DNA of 64,000 bases from positions 3,782,001 through 3,846,000 of the forward strand of contig OZ176050.1 in assembly GCA_964247055.1 (NCBI GenBank), in the 5' to 3' direction. This stretch comes from Paragordius varius. Taxonomy: Eukaryota > Nematomorpha. Position numbers and translations under genes: made by a program. The notes under the pieces are model-generated. The model worked only from the letters and a program-made list of their open reading frames with translations. It had not been told where the DNA came from and searched no databases. Below, piece by piece: positions 11,964-27,300 of the stretch (its first letter is position 1; each line of letters opens with the position of its first letter).

Positions 11964-14900
11964 GTACTTGTTTATATTTAATGTTTTGGATTATGATAAC
12001 ATAATTATAATTTTTTATTTGGTTTGTAATTATAATTTTATTGTCGTTGCGAATACATATGTATATATATATATATATATATATAAATAATATAACGATT
12101 TATTCATATTTTTACGGCCCAATATGTGGGCTCCTTAATACCCCAAAGACACACACACTTTAAACCATTAAAACCCAAAAGCATCCGTATTTAGATACAC
12201 TAAGAAATGTGCATCATAAATGTTTTTGCAATACATCATATGTATATATTACGATAGAAAATCTATATTTGATTTTATATAATAATAATAATTTTATTCT
12301 ATTCTATTCGATTTAGTTGGTGATAATCGTGAATCTTGGTTTAAAGAATGGATTGAATTGAGATCTTATTTGCATGCCTTTCATTTTTCAACCATTGGAC
12401 GAAATGGTCAAACAAAACCCGATGATGTCGAAATGCAAAAGGGTTATTATAATTTAAATACGAATTACCGATTTTTTTTCGGATTTTAAAGTTTTAACTT
12501 TGTATATATATCTATTTCTTCTGGGTATTTTTTATATTTTAGTATACAATATTATTATATATAAATTATTGTTTTCTCTGTGAAAATTGTTATATTCTTA
12601 TTTACGATACTAATATATAAATAAGTAAAAAGGATTTAAACAGGGGGTATCCAACAAGCTCCCCGTGAGTAATTAATGAAATATTTTACAAAATCTAAGT
12701 AAAGTTAATATTTTTGCCCAAATTTTCTTTCATAAATCTATCCTAATTTTGGCAAAGAACCAGCAAAATTATTAAAATAAATAGTATTAAGTTAAAAACC
12801 TAATAATATATTTCTTTATGCCTATATATTTTACCAATGCGGCCGGCGAAGATGCTTAACTAGGGTTGTGCTGACCAAGTCATGACCAGGTCAATTGACC
12901 GGGTCATGACCAGGTCAGTGTCTATTTATTTTTTGACCACGGTCATTTTAAAAAACAGCTGTTTTTTCAAAAAATGTTGCTAATTTTTTTTTGGAAGAGT
13001 ATAGTAAGATGTTATTGTTTTTTAAAAAAATTTTTTTAATTGAATATTTAAATATGCTTATTTAACAATATAAAATTGTAAAGTATGCATCGTTTTAACA
13101 TTAGCATTAAACATATCCAGTTATTTCGAAAAACATAACAATCCACTTTGGAAATGCAATTATTCCATATATGTAAATTGATTAAATGAAAAACATTTTG
13201 TAATTGGATATTACAATGATGAAAGAAAGTGTAAAACAAACTATGTAAGATTTCATTTGAAATATCCAGTATTAAAATCAATGTATTTGAAGATTTAGAA
13301 GGACAAACATATGGCAAAATTTATTTGAAAACAAAATTCTTGATTAAATTTGTTTTAAAATATTTGTAAATAATTAATACCAAAAAAATGTATAATATAA
13401 ACTTAAAAAAACGTGACATTATTAGTAAAACGCAAGTTTCAGCATTATTTTCACAATTCAATATCGCATAATATTTATTTAAGTAAAAAGTGGTCATGAC
13501 CATGGTCTGACTGGGTCTGACCGGACTTTTTTGTAAAAGCAGTCAAATGCACAACCTTATGCTTAACTAATTACATTTATGTTTTTTATACATTACCTAT
13601 TTTTTAAAATCATATATAGAATTAATTTAATTTAAATTTTTACCATATATATATATAAATACTAGAGTTGAAAATTTAATTCGCTCATGCTAAAATAATC
13701 CCGATTTTACCCATTTTTAGATATGTTAAAATAAAGTAATGCTTATATGTGCCGATTTTTGTTTCATTAAAATAAAATAAGTTATTTTTAGATTTATAAA
13801 ATCTTGTATATTGTTCCGCAAACTATGGTGTAATTCTATTATTTTTTTGATAACAGAAAAAGCTGCAAATATGGATGAAAATACGGAACAAAGCGTCGAT
13901 TATTTTAATGGCAGGTTTTATATATATTTCACATTATTTTTTTTGGTTTTTTCAAATACAATAAATTAAACAAATTTTGGGAGTTTCGGGTATTTAATAT
14001 AAATACGAAATGTTGATTCGCATTTAAATGCAAATTTATAAATTTTAGTTCTATAGTTTTTTAATTTCATATGACTTAATAATTTTATGTCACCTGTCTA
14101 TAATTCAACGCAATCACATTTGTAGTTGCCTCATTGAACAATATAATAATTTCCAACAATCACTTTTGGACAACTTCGCAAACATTTCCGTTATAACTGT
14201 GAAACAATTGCGAAATCATGGTAAATGTTTGATTAATTGATGTTAGTAAAGAAAAAATATTTTCTTTCCACATTTGAGGTAACTGCAATTATGAAAATTT
14301 TAAATAAAACTACGGTTTTTATGATTAGTCACACCTAAAACTAATAAGTTTTTTGGTAAATTGTTCAACCGTTTTTATTGTATTATACCGCTTTTTAGGT
14401 ACGAATAATTAAAATAAAAGGTTCAATTTTAATTAACAACGTTTTGGGATTTTAATTATTTTTTGTTGGAGTCTAGTACCCCCCTGTGGATTATTTTATG
14501 GGGCAGATTGTCATTTTTTTATAAAATATTTCCAGTAGTATTTACAGTAAGAAAAAATATTGATGAAAAAATACATATTATCTATCACAACACTAGACCA
14601 ATAATATTTCTTTAACTATAACAATTATTAATGAATAGTCATCAATGTATCTTGCTCCTACTGTAATTGTCGGTTTTAAAGCTTGTAGTAACTAACGGCC
14701 GTTAGTATTTTTTAAACAAAACTTCCTCCAATCGATTCTGTCATCGGCTTTCAAAGATAGTTTCTGTAGAGATGTTATAAAGAGGGATATTATAATTTCC
14801 TCGAATTAGTTATCCAAAGTAGCTGATTTTTTGGCTTGGCTTTTACGACATAGTGTTATTGTATATTGATTTTGTTTGGGATAACTTATTTTCATTTTGT

Positions 14901-17900
14901 CCTTTCATGTAATACGAATTAATTTGCTCCAGCAGAACAATTCGTATTGGTATAGCCAAATGCATTTTGGTTTCATTTAATATACGGGAATAAAAATTTG
15001 ATTAGTAAACGCGCTGATACTCCCTATCATGTTATACGGCTGCGAAAGTTGAAAACCATTAAGAACGATGATAAGAAAAGAGTAAATGCCTTTGAAATGT
15101 TCTGTTGGATGAAATTCTTTCTTATAACATACTGTGTTAAAATATTTAATTCGCATAATCGAATCATCACAATTTCAACACATATATAAATATATCATTG
15201 TTTAATATTGATAATATTATTATAGAGAATGAATGGATAAATACGGTAAAGATTTTGATTGAAAAGTTGAAGGCCTGTGAAAAATTGTTTGAAGGGATTC
15301 CCCTTCATTCGGCCATTAAATCCGCCGAGATCTTAGTTAAACGGTAAAATTTTGTTTTTTTAAAAAAAACTATTAGGCTAATTTTAACTATTAAATGCTA
15401 ATTTTATTTTTCATATTTGCGCTGAAAAAACACTCCTCTTTGATTAGGACCAATTAATTGACATAAATTACTTTTTGTGACTTTTAATACATGGTTCCAA
15501 AATTAGTGTAATTCAAATTTTACAAAGTTTTTAAGTTGAGATCAATTTGAATTAAATTTCATATTATAACGTTTTTAAGATTAAATGTCAGAATTAGTTT
15601 TTCTTAAGTCTTAGCTTATCTTTCACATTGAAATTTTTTTCAATATTTTATGCTGATTATTTAACAAAATGCTGGTAAATAATCTCAAAATTTGTATATC
15701 CCAAATTTTATTATTACGTGCTTTCTATACATTAGTTTGGACCAATACATTGAGTTGAATGCCTTTGTTGCCGAGGCTACACATTGGAAAGATTTAATAA
15801 ATATGGTGCTTGAACGATTGTATGGGCAAGAGTCTTGTCTTAAACAAGCCCTTACTTGCCTAGGTCGGAGCCTGGAATGGTACACTAAATTAGCCAAACT
15901 AGTCAAAGAGACTGATAATGTAATATATTTTTTTTGAATATAACTCTGTGGTATTATTTGGGTTTTTTACATTTGTAAAATTGTATAACAAATTTTAAGG
16001 AACTTATTTTAAGGGTTGAGTTATTTATTTAATTCAATCTGAGATTTTTTAACGCAAATGAATGATGCTCTAAAATTATTTTCCCTTCTTAATAAAATTT
16101 TAGCAAAATATTGTAAAAAATGATTTTTGTCAAATATATTATTAATGCGACAAAATATTGTCTCTCTGTTATAGTTAATCTTTTAGTATGATAAAATTAT
16201 GCTTTTTCTTTCAATTCAAATAGATTGATAAATTCACATTTGATATTGGTAGTAAACATTCTGATAAAATCATATTTTTATATTGTATAGGTTGAAACAT
16301 GGATGAAATTAACATGGGCCAATTTCGCCCATAAATTAGAAGTTGGTACATGTTCCAAATCTGCCTTATTAACGTACAATCGATTCAAAACTTTCTTTAC
16401 TACGTGTTTGGTAATTATATTATACTATCTATATATACGATTTTTAAACTAAGCATAACTGAATCGAATATATTAATATATGCAATAATTTAATTATCTT
16501 TTATGGGCCTATTGTTTAATTTTAATAATATTTTTTAAAATAAAGTTTATTTAGAAAACTAATTTTCCCATACATTTTTATAATATGCCCAGTTTTGAAA
16601 ATCAATTTCATACACAAAAACCATTAAATTTACACGGTAATATCCTATTACTATAATTTTATTTTAAATTCTATCTTTAATATCGGAGTAACCATTTAAA
16701 TTTATATATGAATTAGGGTTTCTGGAGTTCATATATATGTGTATTCTATATAAAAAAAATCATATTGCGTCGATTTTAAGAAAAAACCATGCGCATATGC
16801 AGCGCTATTTAAATTTTTACAAAGCTCATAAACATTTTGATATTGTTTATGGTTGAATAAAGCTTTTGAGTGAATTAAAAAAATTTTGGTTGATGATACG
16901 CCATAATTAGTTTGCAAATGGGTTTAATAAATTATGTTAGATGTCTAAATACGACAAAATACTCAATAAATATTTAAGAGTTATAAATTGTTAATGGTGC
17001 CTAATCCATATATTTACCAATGTTAATCAAAATACTTTTTATTCACTTGCAATTTTTTAACACTAGTCGACAAATTTGGACAATTTTGAGCACCACCACT
17101 CAAACTTTTAAATTATAACTAATATTAGTGTTTTAAAACCGAATCTGAAAAATTATTTGATCCCGCCAATCAGAATTTTGAAATATTATAGGTTTTTCAA
17201 TTTTCTAAAAACAAGAGAAAATCGAGAGAAAATTAAATATAACTTTATAATAAAATGTTATTATATTATAAACTTAATATCATTTAATAAAGCGTTTTAA
17301 ACTCTATCTTTTGAATATATATATGTCATTAAAATATCAGAGAGAAAAAAATAGTACGGACTTAAACGTCAAAATTTAGTCGTTTTTTTTCAAGTGAATT
17401 ATTAACAAATATAAAATTTTTTAAAAAATATACTAAAAAAGGCATTCTATGGTTTAAACCTTCGGCTTTCAGATAGGTTATATTTTTTTTGTTAGATTTC
17501 GTTCTTTCAAGTACTTATTAGACTTTTTCTCTTGAGTTGGTTCTTATCAAAAATCTTTTATTTATACCTAGTGGATATACCTTATTTTTTTAAAATTATT
17601 GGTTGTTTTGTATTTTGAATATCAGATGGATGTTGTGTAGCCACTTTTAGTAGAATTTACTGTTATGGGATTGGACCATTTTTATTTATTTAATTTATAT
17701 TCAATTTAATTGTAGAAATTATCTAACTTTATTCTGTAAATTGGTTAATTTGACATGTCAATTTGCCTGGATTTTGCTTGCAAGTCTCTTTTATCGGACT
17801 TTACGATTACTTATTGTTATCTTTGCCACATCTGGTATAATTATAGGATAGCTTGGGGGATATGCAGAGCTTGTGCAGCCGCCCGGATCTATCACACTAT

Positions 17901-20900
17901 ACATAAGCCCTTTTAGATTTTTAACACTTTGGCTCTTAGCTTGTTTAGTATCTTATTTAATGCCTAGAATTTTGTTATTCATGCATGGAATATTACTTGT
18001 ATCGACTTGTTCGTTTGAATATTTAAACATATATACACGAGGAATGATTGTTATTTTTAAATTAAATGCAAATTTAAAAATTAAATTTCGGAAAAATTCT
18101 ATTGGTGGCCTCAATTTTCTTTTTTGTTTTGGCCTTTCCATGCCATTAGGTATCAGAAAATGCAAAAATAATGGGGTGGTGCAAAACCTTGTTGAGCAGT
18201 GTAATCTTAGATCCTTAATTTTCTTCTTAAACTCATACATTGTTTAAGCGTAACTTCATTTAAATTAATATACCAAAACAATGATTATAACTTATATTTG
18301 ATGAATTTTTACAAGTATTTTGCTTGATTTATATGTCATTTACAAACTTGAAAACTGTTTACCAAAAATTTTAATTGAAACTAATTTAATGCATTAGAAT
18401 TGGTTTTTTAACCAAATAAGATCCGTAGCGATACCAAACATAAATGTATAAGTGTTTTATAAAAAATTGTTTCAAATTTAGACAGAAATTATTTACAAAA
18501 TTAAACATTCTATCATTAGAATTGTCCACTTAAACTCGATAAGATCCGGAGTGATGCAAAACAACTTATACATGCAACACATTCGATTGAGATGTTGGCT
18601 AAAACTTTGAATAACAATAAAAACAATAACTCTGAAAATTGTTTTGACACTATTCTTCATGATACTTTTTCTTCGAATGATAACAAGGAAAGAAACGACT
18701 TTGTTGTTTTACAAAAGTTGCACACATTTTTAGTTAACACAGAGAAGGGTGGACCCTTAGTTGATTACACAGTTTCAAGGGTTAATTCAGGATGGGCTTT
18801 TTTTACTGCGGGTTTACATCGCCATTTGCAAATTGTTGAACATAGTCGAGACTTTCACAAAAAATGGGAGGAGGTAATATTTTATATACTTATTGACAAA
18901 AATTTAATTATGATTTTGTTATATAAATTTCTTAGAAATTTAATTAAAAAAATATTTATTTGTTCTGCCTTTATAAAGTTATGTTCAATGAATATTTATT
19001 AAATATATAAATTCACATTTTGCTCAGTATATATGCTCTGCAAGTTATTTAAAGCTCTTTTCACCAGTCTTAATAATTAACGGTCTAATCATTCATAAAT
19101 CCAGTCATCTTGGTGATAAACAATTAATTTCTCTTAGAGTTTATAGCCCTAATTACGTTATTTTACAAATAATAAATTAATTAGTTACATATTTTTGTTA
19201 TTTCACAACTTTAACCATATTTTGATTGATTAATTATATATAGATGCGATCATGCCGATCTTTTCAAACCAAATCCAATTTTGAATATTCTCACATATTT
19301 TTATTATTGATTTTAGTATAACAATGCCCTACCCGCTTTATATGTTCAACGCTGTTTTGTCTCATCTCCCACAACTGACGATGTTATTAATTCCAACAAT
19401 CTTAATTCTTTCAACAATAATATTTTGAATAGTGGATTAGAAAATGATAGTTTATGTTCATCTATGATATCTTCATACACCAATAAGGATGAATGTAGTA
19501 TCATGGGAAAAGATGTCAGCAGTAGTGCAAATACTATGATAACTTCTTTGTAATTTTTAGTGCTGTTTTTTTAAATTTTGGTTATTTTTTTACTATAAAA
19601 TACTTTATTAGCTTAAAGGTTCTTAGTTATTTCGTAGAGGAATTTGTTATATGTTAATAAGCATTAAGTTTTTCCATCCAATGTACAATTTATAACTAAA
19701 AATATATCCTTTTTGCTTACACTTTTTTATACTGCGTCAAAAGACATTAATAGCCGTTAAGTTGAATTTTACGTTTGGGAAACTTACTAAAAAATTTCCC
19801 ACAGATTTTTAAACGCCATTTATGGCATTAATATTGTTCGTCTAATAAATATAAGTCTCTAAATCTAAAAAATATATTTGTAAGATTAAAATTGTTTGAT
19901 AGAAATTTCAAAAGTACCAGCAAATCGAATGATGAGAATGGACACAACACAACAATGAGTGAGTCTAGCAGACTGAATAACAACACCATTATTTTAGATT
20001 ATGATTCTGAAGCCAGTGAAATTCGAGAATCACTTGTAAAACTTCGAAATTTGGTCGATCAAATTACAGGCATTTATATGGAGGTAAGTCTGATATTTAA
20101 AATTTTATTATATAATTCATTTATTTGCATTTAAACAAATGTTTTTTTATTAGTTTGTGAGTGTATTAATTTAAATTTTTTATTGTTCATGGTACTTTGC
20201 AATTATTGTTTATGAATTTTGTAATTAAATTTTATATATTATTTTAATATATTAAGGTAGATATAAATTTAATGGCATTTAAATCTAATCTATATTAATC
20301 TAAATTCCTTTTTTCAAGCATAAATGACAATGTTTTATATTAAAAAAATTATCATTACAAAATCTATTAAATAACTCTCGGTTGTAAATGACCCCTAAAG
20401 TTGGAAAGCGAAAGATACTAAAAATATAAAGAAAAATATTTTTTTCAAAAGACAACCAAATTTTCCTTAAACATTTATATAGATTATTTGATTACAATTG
20501 TAAAATATATAGTTGATTGTGTTACCAATATAAATCTGTTTTTTTAAAAAAATGATTTATAATAAAATAAAGATTAAAAAAATATGGTTCTGTCTTTTAA
20601 AAAAAATATTTGCCTTTATATTTCTACGTTTATGTACGTATAATTTCAATTCCATTATAGGCAAATCTCATTGCTCAATCCATGTTAGTTCTAATGCAAA
20701 CAGCTAATGATGACTCGTCTACTTCAAAGCCTTATAATCATTTATCATCGCCTGGAAAAGTTAGTAAAACACCTTTGGAACCGCTTGATTATCAAAGAAT
20801 TCAGGCTCATATATTATCTATAAGGTTATTATATTTATTTCTTAATCCCTAATATTTAAATTTTTTATTTATTAAAAGATTTTTTTCACATGTCCTTTTG

Positions 20901-21259
20901 CCACCTACCCGTGGTGTTGGTTAGGGCCTAAAATGCGCTAACGGTAAGTCCAGTTACTAATGATATATAAAATCATTAATTGTACACAAGGGCATGTATT
21001 ACGTAAAAAAATCGCCTCAAATTACCACCAAGTATAAATATTATGAATATGAATTACTTCCGAAAACTCGAATCCTGAGTCCTACTCTTTATGGTGAAAG
21101 CCAACTTTTTGTCCTAAAGATTGTTAGCTCTAAAATTATTTGTCTGTGAAAAAAAATATTTTTTTTAATTGGAAATATGTTTTTGAATGATAAAAATTAT
21201 TTTTATGCGAAAAGATAGTCTTTTGAAGAAAAATGATTGTCATTTACATGTTTGTGTAA

Positions 21260-21305
<46 letters not shown>

Positions 21306-24300
21306 TAAATTAAACATTTAATGTAAAACTTTTGAGGTTTATGTTATGTTATTTTTATTAGAGATAAAATGGAGAAAAAACAAGGGCATGCCATTGAACA
21401 CGAGAATAGTCAAGCTAATAAACGGAAATCAGAGTTACAAACTCTCATGAGACATTACTTATTTAAGCAGGATGTTAAACATGTAAGTATAATTTGATAC
21501 AGACACATTACTCTATATACAGACAAAAGGTAAAAACATAAAGACACATTTTTTTGCAAAAGATCGCTATATATTTATACCTAAATTTTCCCACATAAAC
21601 TTACTATTTCCCACATAAACTTACAATGTAATATCATAAAATTAATGTCTTAAAATTTTCATACCTATCGCTATTTTTCAATCCAAAATGATAGGTGATA
21701 TCTAAAAAATTAATCTTAAATAATATGGTAGTTTTTTTAATTGTATAATTTTAGGTTTCCTGTAAATCTGCACATATTTTTAATGTATATCATAATGTTT
21801 TTGTCTAATATGATTAATATGTTTGCGCCGTTTTCCAATAATTGAATATACAGTAAAAATTATTAAAAGACACATATTTTTAAAAAAAGCGCTATATTTA
21901 ACATATATTGAATGTTAAATATGGATGACACACTAAATTATATATTTTAAAGTTCTAATTAGGTAGTTTTAGTAGAAATTTTTAAGGCTTAAACGAATTG
22001 ATCGTTTTAAATATGGTTAACGGGTTTGTATAATTTTAATTTGTATTACTTAATTTTTTTGGTAATATAAAACTTTTACCACTATTCTTTATTGTATCCT
22101 ATTGTTTTTATGTCATTCGTCTAAGATGTCTGCGGCGTTTTGTGATAACTAAATTTATAAAATATAGGAAACCTTTTTCGTGTTATTGACCTAAAAATTT
22201 TTATAAAATTTCTGCTTCAAAATTTTGATTATATACTTTTTACTATTCTGAGTCCATTAATATTTGAGTCAATTTATATTTAATTTTTAAATTATTATTA
22301 AAATCACCCATCTGTAGATCCAACTTTTGCATTTAATACATTATAACATTTTTATTTTTACACATTATAATAATAAGTAAATGAATCTCCTTTATTTATA
22401 TTTGTTTTTCCAAGTAATTACCAAAATGGCTGATAAAATCCGTATTTTCTAATTTTTTCACAATATATTTTGTGTTTTTATCATATACATAGGTGTTTGA
22501 ATGGATTGTAAATCATGGCAACGGTTACCTTGAGAAAAAAACGAGCGTTGGTCGAAGCCTTTCACGCGCTAAAATTTTGCTAAAAAATCACAATCTTTTT
22601 GAACAAATTGCTCAGGTTTATAAAACAAAAGAATGTGTAATTATAATTTTTGGATAAAAACATTAATTTTAAACAAATGATATTTTAAACCTTGTAACCC
22701 TCAATATAAAAAGATATTTATACAGTTTGAAAAATGCGGATATTACCAATTTACATGTATATTCCTTATTTCGTAACTCAGATCGATAGGTTATAATAAT
22801 GATATTTTATTTAATTTTTATTTGTTTCATAATTTTTTTATTTTCATGTTTTGTTTTATAATTCTTAATTTTTATTATATAACTAAATTATATTTTTGGC
22901 CATTCACTTTAGAATACTTACACAAATAGTCAAAAATTATTGGTTGCTAGCTCTAAACTCCTCATAAACGAAGAAATGTTGGATGATTCAACAATTTCAG
23001 GCATATATTTAATTACACACATTTGGTTCAAAGCTCAATATTATTATTATATAACTGCTAAGGGGTTAAAATTTACCATAATTAGACAAAACTTACATAT
23101 TAATCGACTATTTATAATTGATAATTCACCCCTGATCATTTTTATTTAACCCTTAAATATTCGTATTCTGTATTATAGGTATATATACATTATATATATT
23201 AAAAAAACTAATAAATAATAAATAATAATCTAAATATTTTGATATTCAAAAAAAATTACAATTAAACCAAATAGAGTTTTTAAACAAACAAATAATAACG
23301 TATGCCAAAATATATATTATTTTAATTATGAGGTGATCAGCCTACACAAATATATAAGGGTTCAAATTGATATGTTAAGGTGATTAAGGTATATGGTATA
23401 TATAACTGTGCTAAGGGCCTTAAAATTAAAATAAATTTACAAAATAGTAAGAAAATCAATCTTAAAATAATTTTAACCTATTTATTTAATAGATGTGTGG
23501 AATATGAGCGCATCCGTTCATAAACGAGAAAATGAAGCAATCCTTCAAATAACGGAAAAACTCAAGGAAGCCGTTTCAAAGTTATATGGAGCGGTGACTG
23601 AACGAAAAATTGCTCTGGAGTTGGCTGTCGATTTTTACGCTAAAATTGATGTTGTAAGTACTTTTATGCAATTTAACTTAACATTAAAAATTAATCAATA
23701 TGCCATGATTTCCTTATATTGGGTATACAAAATACTCTAATGTAAGGGGATATTGCTATTTGTATTAATAAAACTTGAGGAAGTGTAATTTTGGAGTAAC
23801 TTAGCTTATTCATTAGCTAAATATATAAAATCATCCATGATAAACGGTTGTTAACTAATTGTAAATTATAATCTTTAAAGTTACGGTAATTTTTTATATT
23901 GTTTTATGTTTGACGGTAAAGTTATTAAAATTTAATCCAAGTGATAAATTATGCTGTAATATCATACCTTTTTCATTAGATGTTTCTAGAATTTTATAAT
24001 TGCTACTGACTTTGTTTAATTATTTGATTATATTAAATTGTAATTTGGAGTGATATTGGGCCTGCTGAATAAAAACAAGCACCTACTGGGTAGTAGGTTG
24101 ATAGTATGTACCAGTTTTTGAAAAAACATTGAATAAAAATAGGTACTTACTATCATGTACGTACTTAAGTCTTTAGTATGTGTAAAATGTTTATTTTCAT
24201 TTTGTTTTTTTTTAGTTTTTGATTTCATTCATAAAATGCGTTTGAAAAATTCATAAAGAAAATTAGAAAGTCTAACTTTTGGAAAATTAATATCGATTAT

Positions 24301-27300
24301 CTACCCATATTTTTAAATAATGCATTTATTAATACACATTTATTCATAACACAAAAAATAAATCAAAATAATGTTTGAATTGAATCTCGTTTCATTTTGC
24401 CAGCCTTGAGTATTTGGGTTAGATCAATATTTGCTTCACAATCCTCCTCATATTCAATATCAAAATATGAATTACTATTAAAATCTGTTAAGGGTTTTAA
24501 TATATTTGGATACATTATGTAATATGGAACATGTTAATATAAGTTTTGGGATTCGTTCTAGACTTAAACGAATTTCGTTACCAAGTATAGGAAATCGGGT
24601 CTTCATCTGACCGAAAACCCGCGCTCGATAATGCTTCTTTCAGAACAATGTAATTTATTGAATATTTTCTGTTATCGATCATCGTATTTTTGAAGGGGGT
24701 TAGGAGCCAGGATGATAGAATAGTGGATATCCATTATCACCTAACAAACAGAAATCATTTTGTTTGCACATCTATGACTGAACAATCGTGTTTCGCCATA
24801 TCCTTGAATCATGGCCATTGTGCATCCACAGATGTAATTTATTCATTGGCATTACATGTAAATTGTACATTGAGGGTACATCAACCCTTTCTATTTATAT
24901 AGGCCTCAACATTTTCTTTAGGTCTTAATATTTCAAAGTATGAACAATCAATGCAACCAATAGCAGTTGGCAGTTTATATTTGGATAGCCATAGTTTATT
25001 CGCAATATTGAGCTCTTCAAATGACTTGGGAAATTTTATCCATTAATGAGATTTTGATATTATTTCGTCCATAAATTTAGGTATAGTTTTGCATAATGTG
25101 GAACTATGTACAAGGTTAAATTTATAATTCACAAAATATATACCAAATATCAATACGAATAATATCATATTAACTCGATCATTATGGATGATATAAATCC
25201 TCCAAATGAAAGAATCTAAATTAAAGAAATATTTAATTTTTAACCAAAATATGAAAAGGTCATTTTATCTTAGTCATAACTCGAATTTGAATAAATCGGT
25301 GGTTTTTTATATAGAAAATAGCTTCATTCAAAAATATTCACTCAAATATATAAAATTTAAATGTTTATAAAATAAAATTAAGGTCATTATAAAGTATATA
25401 AACTCAAATATTTTACATAAAAATGAAATAATCGAAGAAAATGATATGATTGTGGACATTCTTGAAAAAAAACCAATATTTTTTAACAAAAGTATTATTC
25501 TCTGCAAATTGAACTCACAAAGCTTAAAATAGAGAAGAAAAAAATATTAATAATAAAACTAATAATATTTAATTAATATATTAATAAGTTTATATATATA
25601 TATATATATATATGAATCAAGTAAATTAAAAAAACATTTATCTTATAAATTTTATAAAAATATAACCGATATTATTTTAAGTGAAAAAATAGTAGTTTAA
25701 AATGTTGCCATTTACCAGCTTAAAAAAAACCAGTAAGTACTAGGTAAAATTTGTAAAAAGACAATTTTTATTCAATGATATTTGTCAGTAAATACTGGTA
25801 AACATAGTACGTACTGGATAGTAAAAGCAATATATTTTTTTATTCAATACATAGCAAGTATATACTGGAAAAAACCTAGTTTTTAGTATATACTAGCTTT
25901 TATTCAGCAGGCCCATTATGCCTTACCTTTGTTAATTTGAACCCCTTAAAATTTTCGATCCTAAAAACTGTATGCATTACGGTTTTATAAGGTATCGCAA
26001 TTTAACTAAAATTTTAAAACTAATTCCATTTTTCTACAATTTTCTATACTAGCTTAAATATATTTTTTTAGATAATTGTATGGTTCAAAGATATGATTGC
26101 CTACTTTCAAGCCTACAGTTTGGCCGATTGCAAAGAAGAATTTATTGAAGATGTGTTGAGACAACATTCACAACGATACGCTTCGTTAATTGATACGGCT
26201 GACCGTTTGTTACAGATTGCTAAAAAATTGTGCACTTATATGGGGTTCATTTTTTTTCATATCCATTTTGGATTTTATTGTTTTAGCTTTTTTTCAGTTT
26301 TTTTTCAGTATGAGTTAGTACGTATACATTGCTAGTTTTTCATTGATTATTGCCAGATAGTACATAGAGAGCAAAGGGATATATTATTGGTTTTAAGTTA
26401 ATTTTTTTGCTTTAAATAATGCTCCTTACTTTAATGCTATCTGGGAATTAATTGAAAACCAGCAATGTATATTTAGTCATTTAATATTTATATATATATA
26501 CCATTTACAGTTCAAATTCAACCTCGAACAATTCAAATTCACCCTAAAAATAAATTATGTGTTTTCGAACTAATATAACTCAGTATTAATATAAAATATA
26601 TCTTTTTGGCATAATTTATTATTTTTTCCCTATTATTTTAATTTATGAAAATATATAAAAATATAAGTAATTATTAATCTTAAAAAAATTTATTTGAGGG
26701 TGAAATCGAATTGTTCAAGATCAATGTGAATTGATTAAGGGTTAATTTTAATTGTAAATGGTATATAATTAATGTTTTTACTGTACTAATTTGGGGCGTT
26801 TCTAATAATTTTTTTTAACATTAAAAATTAGTAACTATTTTATTTTTAATCACTATATTCCATTTTTTATTATAGATATAGTTTAATTTTAGTAAACAAA
26901 AATTTAAATTTGAAGAAATGCGATTATTGCTGAATTTACATGATCCATATAAAATATTACAAACACTTCCAAAAAAATATTTATTGTGTTTTTATTAATT
27001 GTTTCACGCAGGAAAAATGGGGTAAGTTTGGTGAATGATCCAACAGGATCTTATACAACCATAACCAAATATGCCCATGAAATCGAACGCTTTAAATTAC
27101 AAACCAATGACTTGTGGAATAAACATGAATTCAAACTGTTAACTACGCATAAATTTCAAATCTTTGAACGAGATTCTTTTGAAGTAATTTTGTAATTTGT
27201 TTTTGTTTCTGAAAATATTTTGGTTGCAGATATTACTTCAATGATATAATAAGTTTTAAACATTTAGCCCGTTAAGTTCAGTAATTGAACAAATTTTTTT

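Noticed and set aside
20890-21110. tRNA- or SINE-like words in Trio intron 15
   Set aside because: Candidate A and B boxes are too far apart and degenerate; no cloverleaf could be drawn.
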